From: an uncultured Clostridia bacterium
GTDB lineage: Bacteria > Bacillota > Clostridia > Oscillospirales > CAG-272
Assembly: GCA_945929845.1 (NCBI GenBank)
Contig: CAMEON010000022.1
Location: 1-32,826 of the forward strand
Reading direction: 5' to 3'
Length of the DNA stretch: 32,826 nucleotides
Shown here: positions 15,377-22,096 of the stretch, in pieces
How positions within the stretch are numbered: position 1 is the first letter of the stretch
Layout of the letters: every line of letters begins with the position of its first letter
The notes under the pieces: generated by a model
The model's database searches: none
The model's input: only the letters and a program-made list of their open reading frames with translations
What the model was told of the DNA's origin: nothing
Program-made: the position numbers and the translations under genes

Positions 15377-17338
15377 ATGTCACAGGCAAGATGGATCTGG
15401 TACAACGGAGACTTTGAGCTGTACCACAGTATCAAGCTGCACAACCGCCGGGAGGAATTCGACTGCCCGGTGCCCCCCATGTGGACGCTGTCCGCACCCT
15501 ACCCCAACGCCAACTTCGGCAAAGCCTTTCATGCCGACGGGCAGGACACCTTCCGTGTGCTGACCCCCCACAAGGGATATGTCATCGTGGACGGGCGGCG
15601 GTACCCGGTCAATACGGATATTTCCGTTGATGCCGGGGATCACGCCATCTCCGTCGTGGTGCTGGCGGAGAGCGGTTTCCCCTGCATATATGTCAACAGC
15701 CGCTACCTGGTCACGGATGACACCTGGGTCGCCAACCGCATGACTGGCAAAGCCTACCCGGTGGGTGCGTCCCCGGTGTACCCCCACCCCGACGATGACC
15801 CCACGGTCTTCCCCTTCGCCTACGAGAAGCGGGAACCGGTCAGCGTCACGGAAACAGCCGAGGGTCTGCTGTATGACTTCGGCCGGGAGATGTACGGCCC
15901 TGTTCACTTAGAGAATGCCGATCCGGCTCAGCCTGTCCGGGTGGTATACGGTGAGTCCGCCGAGGAAGCCACCGACCCGAAGGAGGCCCTGGTGCGGGAG
16001 ACCGTCACCGGGAAGGAGCAGTACACCCTGGCTTGCCGTGCCTTCCGTTTTGTCTGTGTCAAGGCAGAGAAAGCCCCCCGGGTCTATGCGGAGTACGAGT
16101 ATGTGCCCCTGGAAGACAGAGCCTCCTTCTCCTGCAACCGCCGGAATGTGAGGAAGATCTGGGACATCTGCGCCTACACCCTGCACCTGAATTCCCGGGA
16201 ATTCTTCCTGGACGGCATCAAGCGGGATCGCTGGTGCTGGTCGGGAGATGCGTACCAGTCCCACATGGCCAGCCGCTACCTGTACTTTGACCCGGAGATC
16301 AGCAAGCGCACCATTGTGGCCCTTCTGGGCAAGCCGCCCTATGAGCAGCATATCAACACCATCAACGACTACTCCATGTACCTGATCATCAGTGCCTACG
16401 AATACTACTACGCCACCGGAGACAGGCAATTCATTGAGATCTACTACGACCGCCTGAAGGCACTGTATGACTTCATGGAAGGCCGGCTGGACGGAGAGGG
16501 CTATGTCTGCCAGCGACCCGGCGACTGGATCTTCATTGACTGGTCGGAGATGGACAAGGGCGGCGACCTGTGCGCCGAACAGATCCTGTACTGGCGATGC
16601 CGCCTGGCCATGGCAGACCTGGCCGAGGTGTGCGGTCTGGACGGTGCCCCCTACCGGCAGGCGGCCGAAAAGCTCCGCCGCCGCATCCTGAAGGACTACT
16701 GGCGGGAGGAGCGGGGCGGCTTCGTGGACTGCTACACCACCGGGCGGGAGCTGATCACCCGCCACGCCAACATTTTCGCCATCCTGTACGACTTCGTGTC
16801 CCCGACCCGTGCCCGCAAGATCGTCCGCTCGGTGCTGGAGAATGATTCCGTCACCCAGATCACCACGCCCTACTTCGAGTTCTTCGAGCTGTGCGCCCTG
16901 TGCAAGATGGGCAAGCTGGCCGCCGCCCAGCGGAAGATCGAATCCTACTGGGGCGGCATGGTGGCGCTGGGAGCCACCTCCATCTGGGAGGAGTACATTC
17001 CGGAGCACACCGGTGCAGAGCATTACTCTATGTACGGCATGAAGTACGGCTGTTCCCTGTGCCACGCCTGGGGCGGCGGGCCGATCTACCTGCTGGGTCG
17101 GTACTGCCTGGGCGTTTCCCCCACCTCCGTCGGCTATGAGACCTTCGCAGTGGAGCCCAACCGGGGACTGTACCGCCACATGGAGGGCAAGGTGCCCCTG
17201 CCCCGGGGCGGCGAGGTGTCCGTCAGCATGGATGCCCACAGCTGCACCGTGCTTTCCACCCTCCCCGGCGGTACCCTGAAGATCAAGGGCCACACCTGGC
17301 CGCTGGAGGCTGGCGTGCCGCTGACCGTGACCTTCTGA
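15377..17338 (+). CDS. GH78 alpha-L-rhamnosidase-like glycoside hydrolase, cytoplasmic
   Basis: 653 residues without a signal peptide, so probably intracellular and acting on imported oligosaccharides. An N-terminal beta-sandwich region (about 1-250) precedes an (alpha/alpha)6-barrel. The barrel has FFLDGIKRDRWCWSGDAYQS (Asp279 to Asp291), the GH78 pattern with acidic residues in DG..RDR..W.GD, then SIWEEYIPEHTG (Glu538/Glu539, candidate general base), and SLCHAWGGGPIYLLGRY near the end of the barrel. A C-terminal beta domain closes the protein. It would release rhamnose or a related deoxysugar. GAGGA lies about 6-7 nt before the ATG, and the gene follows transketolase by 26 nt, so it shares that operon. 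Rhamnose catabolic genes are not in the window, and specificity within GH78 is not certain. Confidence 0.86.
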   Translation: MSQARWIWYNGDFELYHSIKLHNRREEFDCPVPPMWTLSAPYPNANFGKAFHADGQDTFRVLTPHKGYVIVDGRRYPVNTDISVDAGDHAISVVVLAESGFPCIYVNSRYLVTDDTWVANRMTGKAYPVGASPVYPHPDDDPTVFPFAYEKREPVSVTETAEGLLYDFGREMYGPVHLENADPAQPVRVVYGESAEEATDPKEALVRETVTGKEQYTLACRAFRFVCVKAEKAPRVYAEYEYVPLEDRASFSCNRRNVRKIWDICAYTLHLNSREFFLDGIKRDRWCWSGDAYQSHMASRYLYFDPEISKRTIVALLGKPPYEQHINTINDYSMYLIISAYEYYYATGDRQFIEIYYDRLKALYDFMEGRLDGEGYVCQRPGDWIFIDWSEMDKGGDLCAEQILYWRCRLAMADLAEVCGLDGAPYRQAAEKLRRRILKDYWREERGGFVDCYTTGRELITRHANIFAILYDFVSPTRARKIVRSVLENDSVTQITTPYFEFFELCALCKMGKLAAAQRKIESYWGGMVALGATSIWEEYIPEHTGAEHYSMYGMKYGCSLCHAWGGGPIYLLGRYCLGVSPTSVGYETFAVEPNRGLYRHMEGKVPLPRGGEVSVSMDAHSCTVLSTLPGGTLKIKGHTWPLEAGVPLTVTF

Positions 17339-17365
17339 TCCGTGCCCTTCCATACATCCAATATG

Positions 17366-17409
17366 ACCGCCCCGATGCCGTTTGCGCACCGGGGCGGTAC
17401 AGACTTTTT
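17366..17409 (+). terminator. Terminator of the transketolase-GH78 operon
   Basis: ACCGCCCCG (17366-17374) pairs perfectly with CGGGGCGGT (17390-17398), followed by ACAGAC and T5 (17405-17409). The T-run belongs to a truncated palindromic repeat that begins right at the hairpin. Confidence 0.75.
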
Positions 17410-17511
17410 CGTCTGCGATTGCGAAAAGCGCAAGATGTACTGGGCGTACATCGAGTTTGTCGGCAAGAAGCAGGTGGGAAAAGATGTGCCGCCGAATCAA
17501 TCAGCGGTTCC
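17399..17511 (+). repeat. Palindromic MITE-like element, 5'-truncated copy
   Basis: From ACAGACTTTTTCGTCTG to GGTTCC this follows the 160-bp element but lacks the left ~40 bp, including the left end. It also lacks one of the two tandem 11-bp units AAGATGTGCCG present in other copies, which suggests slippage. The right junction is GGTTCC-TTAT. The missing left side coincides with the terminator hairpin of the GH78 gene. Confidence 0.85.
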
Positions 17512-17625
17512 TTATATCTTGCAGTAGGTCATAGCGACCCAACAGGTATTCAGCCCAAGCGTCTGCGCCGTACACACGATCTTTTCGCCATACCATCTGC
17601 CATCTACCGTTACAGTTCAGGCAGG
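17501..17625 (-). pseudogene. Possible 3' remnant of an unknown gene cut by the MITE-like repeat
   Basis: The minus-strand frame before the repeat end reads NGRWQMVWRKDRVYGADAWA, then EYLLGRYDLLQDI. Its composition (Trp, Tyr, acidic and basic residues mixed) looks more like protein than the shadow frames around it. The stop codon TGA comes from the repeat end (GGAACCGCTGA), so the original C terminus is gone. No family is recognised and no convincing start is present; chance is a real alternative. Confidence 0.25.
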
Positions 17626-17639
17626 GTACAGGAGAACGC

Positions 17640-17667
17640 CTGGGGGCTTCTTGAAAGAAGCCCCCAG
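17640..17667. repeat. Perfect 12-bp-arm palindrome
   Basis: CTGGGGGCTTCT pairs with AGAAGCCCCCAG around a TGAA loop, followed by ACCCCCC. No T-run follows. It stands between the truncated palindromic repeat and the type C repeat, with no gene nearby on either strand that clearly needs a terminator. Confidence 0.6.
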
Positions 17668-17679
17668 ACCCCCCAAGAA

Positions 17680-17866
17680 CTTTCAAAATATGTATAATAT
17701 TCATGTTCGGTACGCTGTTTAGTGATCTTTTTGTTATCGTTCTCCCAGGGGATACATTGTTGCCGATACCGAAAGCAACAGAAACGCCATCGCGGGGACC
17801 CCTGACCCCGCTCTACAGTGGAAAAGGGAGCGTACTGCGGGGGGTAGGTGAACTGTAACCATCTGC
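17680..17866 (+). repeat. Diverged intergenic repeat, type C, copy 2
   Basis: It aligns with 13238-13387 over its full length but has an extra ~47 bp in the middle (roughly 17788-17835). The shared order of blocks and similar ends (a CTT(C/T)C...TGTATA start, a GTAAC...CATCTGC end) argue for common origin. No coding potential was recognised. Confidence 0.5.
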
Positions 17867-17876
17867 CCTCCGCACT

Positions 17877-17898
17877 TCTCCTCTCCTCTCCTCTCCTC
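17877..17898. repeat. Short TCCTC tandem tract
   Basis: A pyrimidine-only run made of TCCTC units repeated about four times, in an otherwise gene-free stretch. It could vary in length by slippage. Nothing nearby suggests a function. Confidence 0.6.
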
Positions 17899-18013
17899 GC
17901 ATCGCCTTGCCTACACCTCTCCCTGTAAACCGTGGGAGTCGCTTTCGGGTTGGTCGGCAACCGTCAACCAGCGGTCTTTCACCACAGAGCATTGGCATGC
18001 CCGTCATACCAAT

Positions 18014-18048
18014 GCACCGCAGGTGACCGTTTCGATCACCTGCGGTGC
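18014..18048 (-). terminator. Perfect 13-bp hairpin after the GH36 fusion gene
   Basis: GCACCGCAGGTGA (18014-18026) pairs perfectly with TCACCTGCGGTGC (18036-18048) around a 9-nt loop, 55 nt past the GH36 stop on the minus strand. There is no clear T-run, so it may be a transcript end-stabilising structure rather than a classical terminator. A weaker hairpin (GCATTGG/CCAATGC) overlaps its left side. Confidence 0.55.
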
Positions 18049-18102
18049 TACATATATACGGGTCATGATGCGCAAGGATCCTGCCCCAAACGCCGGAAAA
18101 CC

Positions 18103-20646
18103 TTATTCGTACCGCCAGAGCAGAGACTGCCTTGGCTCGGCGATCTTCAGCCGCATACCTTTGGTAGACAGCTCATATCCTGTAGCCGAGAAGACCTCGC
18201 CCGTATCGGCGTTGGTAAAGCGATACACCTTGTGCATGAACAGCCCCCCCAGCTTCACAGTCACTTCATCATAGGGACTGGCAGCCCGACGGAAGGCAAG
18301 GATCACCCCTTGGTGCGTCCTGGCATCGTGCCATTGGGAGGCACTCCATGCGCTGTTTTCCTTGGAGAACGGTACCAGAGGATAGAAGTCCTCGGCGAAG
18401 AAGTGCCGGATCGAATGATACTCATCGAAATACTGCTTTGCCCAGTCCAGAGGCTCCCCGGAAGCACCGACCTCCCATTCAGGATCGACATGCTCCCATG
18501 TCCGTACAGTCATGCCGTTGCAGTATGCAGAACGGAAGCTGTACAGGTCGCCCAGCGTGGGGCCGTAGCCAATGCCCGCATACGGCATCCACCATGCCGC
18601 TTGATTCTGCATCTGATTCGCCTCCGGGAGGCAGTCCCACTTACATTGATAGTCGCTCCGCCACAGCGGGACGGATCGTGACAGCATTTCTATATCGTTC
18701 CGGTGTCCGCCCCCGGCGCAGTTGTCAATCAGCAGAGTGGGGAACCGTTCCAGCAGTGTATCCCAGAAACGGTACAAATTGTTGATATACTTGATCTCGG
18801 TCATGCCGTGCCGCTCCGGCTCGTCGGCATCGACCCAGAAGGAAAGCGGCGCAATGTTGCAGTCCTGCCGATAGACAGACAGCGACAGCTCCTTGATTTT
18901 GTCCGACACCATTTCAATGATGGCATCACAGACCTCATCCTTGTTCAGTGCCGCCAACAGATCACAGGCATTGGGATCGCCGGAGGGCAATGTGTCCACC
19001 CAGCGGGACACCGTGGTGCGTACCCGCTCCGGCTCAAACCACAGCATGAAGCCCACTCCGTGACTGTGCAGGTACTCCACAAGATCCCGATACCCGTTAG
19101 GATGGTACATCCGATTGACCGTCCACAGACCGATGTTTCCCCAGTCGGCGGTCTGTGTTGCCGTGGTGGTGGATCGAAGAGGCTCGTACCATCCGGCATC
19201 CACCCAGCAGGTATCGAAGGGCAGGCCGTGTGCAAACAGCTTGCTCCAACGCTCGATCATATTTGCGGTGGGAACGCCGCCCCAGAATATGGCAGAGAAA
19301 GGACACTGCTCCCCACGGGGACTGCCCGGGCCAACGGGAGAGATCTGCCGCATGTAGGAACGAAAGCGGTTATGCGCCTCATTCTGTCCTCGGAAGTACA
19401 TCATCATGGCGGCGGACGATGTGCGGAAGGACTCGCCCGGGCGTACCCGGAAGCCCTTCTCCGTATACTGGATGCCACTGCGGATGCGCACGGCATCATG
19501 CGTGCGGTCTATCTGCACCCGCCATTGTCCTGTCCAGCCAACCGCCAACAGGACGCCGTACTCGTTGCGGTTGATGTCAAAGAAGGGGGACTTGCCCAGT
19601 CCGGAACGCCCTGCCTGACAGGAGGAGTGAAAGGTATCACCTTCCCACAGCCGGACATAGGAAGAGGAGTAATCATCCTGTTCCACATTGGCACCCTTCG
19701 CTTCAAAGATGCGCAGCGTCCTCGGCTCCCAGGTGTCCTGACGATCCCGGCGGGAGGGCCTGGGATCGGAGTCGAAGGGAACTGTCACATCGCAGTCCCA
19801 CAGATCGGTTACAAGACCGCTGTCGTGATCCGTAGGGTTTTCCCAATGGTTGACCCACCAGAAGACCCGCTGGTCAGGGTACCGCTTCAGCGTGCAGGTC
19901 AGAATCAGACCGTCCGGCAGGGTATACTTTACGCCATCCGCAGACCGCTGGATCTTCTTGTCGAGGGCGGCAAAGGGAACGCTGTCATAGAGGAAGGACA
20001 GATTGGGGATCACATCGTCGCTGACCGGGCGGATGCGATAGCCGTACATGAACTCCGCATCCGTCAGCGGCTCACAGGACGGCTGTGTGGAGCGGATGCG
20101 TTCTACCCTTCCGCAGTCGTAGCGGTAGTAGTTGCCGGGCGTGTCGGATCGGCCGGCGAAAAGGAAAGTGTGCCCCGGACAGTCCACCGCGTTCTTTTTG
20201 GTGAAGACAATATCTCCGGGCATAAGGTCTGCCACCCGATGAACTTTTGCAAAACCGTGGTCGATACACCAGTTTGTCAGCTGGGGGCCGGACACACAGA
20301 GCCCCTGCTGATATGGCTGATCGGTATACCCCAGAATGTACAATACCCATCCCACGAAGCGGTCACAGCTCACCAGCTTTGCCTCGTGGTTGATGGCAGG
20401 ATTGATGGGTGCATCGCCGTAGTTGAAGTTCTGATCCCGCACATAGTCGCACACCTCTTTGGCGTTACGCAGGATCTCGCTGACGAATGTGCCAAAGGGG
20501 GCATACAGGATGTCATCGCCACCTTCTGCCCGGACGGTGGCACCAAACCGGGCATTCTCATCGGCATAGGCCGTGGCTTTCTCCAGGCTGTCAAAGCAGG
20601 CCGGCTGTGTACCGGCGGAGGTGCAAATGAATGTCTGCTGTTTCAT
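18103..20646 (-). CDS. Fusion protein: NlpC/P60-like domain plus GH36 alpha-galactosidase-like domain
   Basis: 847 residues, no signal peptide. Residues about 1-50 form a small domain with FDSLEKATAYADENARFG, resembling short modules beside clostridial peptidoglycan enzymes. Residues about 50-205 resemble an NlpC/P60 cysteine-peptidase fold: candidate Cys94 in LVSCDRFVGWVLY, MPGDIVF at 142-148, His159 in CPGHTFLFAG. From about 210 a GH36 enzyme follows: beta-sandwich, then barrel with VDAGWY, FMLWFEPERV, probable nucleophile Asp595 in YRQDCN and acid/base Asp651 in NCAGGGHRND. The ATG at 20646 has a weak AGGG 8-9 nt upstream; an earlier in-frame ATG at 20715 has none better. A consensus promoter with a palindrome at its start site lies upstream. 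GH36 enzymes hydrolyse alpha-galactosides or related alpha-linked sugars; the role of the fused N-terminal domain is unknown. Confidence 0.85.
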   Translation of the reverse strand: MKQQTFICTSAGTQPACFDSLEKATAYADENARFGATVRAEGGDDILYAPFGTFVSEILRNAKEVCDYVRDQNFNYGDAPINPAINHEAKLVSCDRFVGWVLYILGYTDQPYQQGLCVSGPQLTNWCIDHGFAKVHRVADLMPGDIVFTKKNAVDCPGHTFLFAGRSDTPGNYYRYDCGRVERIRSTQPSCEPLTDAEFMYGYRIRPVSDDVIPNLSFLYDSVPFAALDKKIQRSADGVKYTLPDGLILTCTLKRYPDQRVFWWVNHWENPTDHDSGLVTDLWDCDVTVPFDSDPRPSRRDRQDTWEPRTLRIFEAKGANVEQDDYSSSYVRLWEGDTFHSSCQAGRSGLGKSPFFDINRNEYGVLLAVGWTGQWRVQIDRTHDAVRIRSGIQYTEKGFRVRPGESFRTSSAAMMMYFRGQNEAHNRFRSYMRQISPVGPGSPRGEQCPFSAIFWGGVPTANMIERWSKLFAHGLPFDTCWVDAGWYEPLRSTTTATQTADWGNIGLWTVNRMYHPNGYRDLVEYLHSHGVGFMLWFEPERVRTTVSRWVDTLPSGDPNACDLLAALNKDEVCDAIIEMVSDKIKELSLSVYRQDCNIAPLSFWVDADEPERHGMTEIKYINNLYRFWDTLLERFPTLLIDNCAGGGHRNDIEMLSRSVPLWRSDYQCKWDCLPEANQMQNQAAWWMPYAGIGYGPTLGDLYSFRSAYCNGMTVRTWEHVDPEWEVGASGEPLDWAKQYFDEYHSIRHFFAEDFYPLVPFSKENSAWSASQWHDARTHQGVILAFRRAASPYDEVTVKLGGLFMHKVYRFTNADTGEVFSATGYELSTKGMRLKIAEPRQSLLWRYE

Positions 20647-20738
20647 GTGTTTACCCTGTTTGCCGCTGTGCGCCACAGGTATCTGTGCCCGTGATGGCAC
20701 ACGGCAACCTTCCATGTGTCATTTTGTTTTGGCTTCGT

Positions 20739-20762
20739 TACCGGCGGAAGCATCCGCCGGTA
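20739..20762. promoter_or_regulatory. Palindrome at the transcription start of the GH36 fusion gene
   Basis: TACCGGCGGA and TCCGCCGGTA form a perfect 10-bp inverted repeat around four bases. It lies 5 nt downstream of the -10 box, at about +1 to +24. It could be a repressor operator for sugar control or a 5' stabilising hairpin. Confidence 0.5.
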
Positions 20763-20767
20763 CGGAC

Positions 20768-20796
20768 ATTATACAGGATACGGATATATTTGTCAA
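20768..20796 (-). promoter_or_regulatory. Sigma-A promoter of the GH36 fusion gene
   Basis: On the minus strand a perfect TTGACA (20796-20791), 17 nt and a perfect TATAAT (20773-20768). The leader to the ATG at 20646 is about 115 nt. Confidence 0.92.
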
Positions 20797-20825
20797 GACA
20801 AAAAGCTCGAGGAAGCAAAACTTTA

Positions 20826-20984
20826 GGAAACACTGATTTAGTGAGGTTGTACATATTCGGCACGGTTTTTTCGTCTGCGATTGCGAAAAACGCAGAATGT
20901 GCCGGATGTACATCCAGTTTTTCGGCAAGAAGCAGACGGAAAAAGATGTGCCGAAGATGTGCCGCCGAATCAATCAGCGGTTCC
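20826..20984 (+). repeat. Palindromic MITE-like element, copy 2 (most diverged full copy)
   Basis: 159 bp from GGAAACACTGATTTAGT to the common right end CAGCGGTTCC. It has more substitutions than copies 1, 3 and 4 (for example GAATGTGCC for GATGTACTG at the apex) and a one-base length change. The flanks are TTTA and TTAA, a one-mismatch duplication. It lies between the GH36 promoter and mraZ. Confidence 0.88.
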
Positions 20985-21013
20985 TTAAATTTGAAGTTGA
21001 TTCAAGCATCCTT

Positions 21014-21138
21014 GTAGGGCGGGGGCTTGCTCCCGCCGGAGAAGACCCCGATAAAAACCTCCCTTGTGTAAAGGGCGTTACATCAGCGAAGCGTGACGGA
21101 GGGATTGTTCTTTCGGCGGGAGCAAGCCCCCGCCCTAC
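21014..21138. repeat. 125-bp element with perfect 25-bp inverted ends (type B)
   Basis: The left arm (21014-21038, starting GTAGGGCGGGGGCTTGCTCC) is the exact reverse complement of the right arm (21114-21138). The ~75-bp centre holds a small CCCTT/AAGGG hairpin and no gene. It lies between two copies of the 160-bp element. No clear target duplication was found. Confidence 0.85.
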
Positions 21139-21190
21139 GACAGATCATTTTGCCTTATCCTGATATCGGCTATCAGAAAATAAAGTTTAA

Positions 21191-21350
21191 GAAAACGCTG
21201 ATTTAATGAGGTGGTACAGATTCGGTACAGATTTTTTCGTCTGCGATTGCGAAAAACGCAAGATGTACTGGATGTACATCCAGTTTTTCGGCAAGAAGCA
21301 GGCGGGAAAAGATGTGCCGAAGATGTGCCGCCGAATAAATCAGCGGTTCC
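21191..21350 (+). repeat. Palindromic MITE-like element, copy 3
   Basis: 160 bp from GAAAACGCTGATTTAAT to CAGCGGTTCC with an exact target duplication TTAA (21187-21190 and 21351-21354). The apex GATGTAC-TGGAT-GTACATC is intact, but the flanking stem is broken at two positions (CGC opposite CAG), unlike the CTC/GAG pairing in copies 1 and 4. Confidence 0.9.
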
Positions 21351-21500
21351 TTAAATTGTTACGCCGCACTACCATTGCCAAAACACGCATAAAGCATGGT
21401 GTCACGCAGTAATTCCACAGCTACTCGGCAGAACTGGAACCTTGAGTAGCCATAAAATAACCGGATATTGTGAATAGAATGTAAATTTTGAAAAACCCCC

Positions 21501-21529
21501 TTGCAATCGGTGGGGAAGTATACTATAAT
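21501..21529 (+). promoter_or_regulatory. Promoter of the dcw operon
   Basis: TTGCAA (21501-21506), a 17-nt spacer and a perfect TATAAT (21524-21529) lie 118 nt before the mraZ ATG. Confidence 0.85.
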
Positions 21530-21535
21530 ATGGCC

Positions 21536-21575
21536 AGTGGTGAAAAGTGGTGCGAAGTGTGGAACTTTGGTGCGA
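21536..21575 (+). promoter_or_regulatory. MraZ-box array (four 10-bp-spaced repeats)
   Basis: The units AGTGGTGAAA, AGTGGTGCGA, AGTGTGGAAC and TTTGGTGCGA follow each other with an exact 10-bp period, starting 7 nt after the -10 box. GTGG/TGGG-type boxes at one-turn spacing are the known binding pattern of MraZ, encoded directly downstream. This suggests repression of the operon by its own first product. Confidence 0.75.
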
Positions 21576-21646
21576 TTTGAACCCGAGATCCCAGGGCTGT
21601 GAATGAGACAGCCGGGGACAAAAACCGAGGGAAGGAGGACTGCGGT

Positions 21647-22069
21647 ATGCTGACCGGCGAATACAGACATTCGGTTGACCCGAAGAACAGACTTTTCATT
21701 CCGGCGAAGCATCGGGAGGAATTGGGGCCTTCTTTCATGATCGTCAAAGATGTGCGCGGTCCTCGCCTGAAGGTCTTCTCCATGGAAGCGTGGGAGGCAT
21801 ACATTGCTCCCATCCGTAAGCAGGAACGCAGACTGGCCGAAAGTGCCCTGCGCTTCCTACATAAGGATGCCGTCACCGCAGAGCCGGACTCCCAGGGGCG
21901 TGTGCTCCTGACCCCCGGACTGCTGGCCTATGCCGGCATTACCAAGGAGGCCGTGGTGGTCGGATGCGCCGACTACTGCGAGATCTGGTCAGCCGAGCGG
22001 TACGAGGCCGAGGTGAGCGGGGAGGATCCCGAACTGCTCCGGGCCGAGCTGGAAAAGCTGGGGCTGTGA
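21647..22069 (+). CDS. mraZ: Transcriptional regulator MraZ
   Basis: 140 residues, the normal length. It starts MLTGEYRHSVDPKNRLFIPAKHRE, the first of two SpoVT/AbrB-like halves, and the second half has AEPDSQGRVLLTPGLLAYAGI. Both halves show the conserved D-x-(K/Q)-(N/G)-R core. AAGGAGG about 8 nt upstream of the ATG at 21647 selects this start over an in-frame ATG 16 codons earlier. MraZ forms a ring-shaped multimer that binds tandem boxes in its own promoter and controls division and wall genes. It is the first gene of the dcw operon here, directly behind four matching boxes. Confidence 0.96.
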   Translation: MLTGEYRHSVDPKNRLFIPAKHREELGPSFMIVKDVRGPRLKVFSMEAWEAYIAPIRKQERRLAESALRFLHKDAVTAEPDSQGRVLLTPGLLAYAGITKEAVVVGCADYCEIWSAERYEAEVSGEDPELLRAELEKLGL

Positions 22070-22096
22070 GCTGTGGGCTGTAAGATGTGATCTCCC

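Noticed and set aside
17877-17898. TCCTC tandem units as a CRISPR or phase-variation switch
   Set aside because: There are no spacers, the units are only five bases, and no gene start or promoter lies within slippage range.
17513-18102. A tRNA, rRNA or other gene in the ~590-base gap after the GH78 operon
   Set aside because: Apart from the remnant, palindrome, type C repeat, pyrimidine tract and end hairpin listed, no cloverleaf, rRNA segment or convincing coding frame was found.
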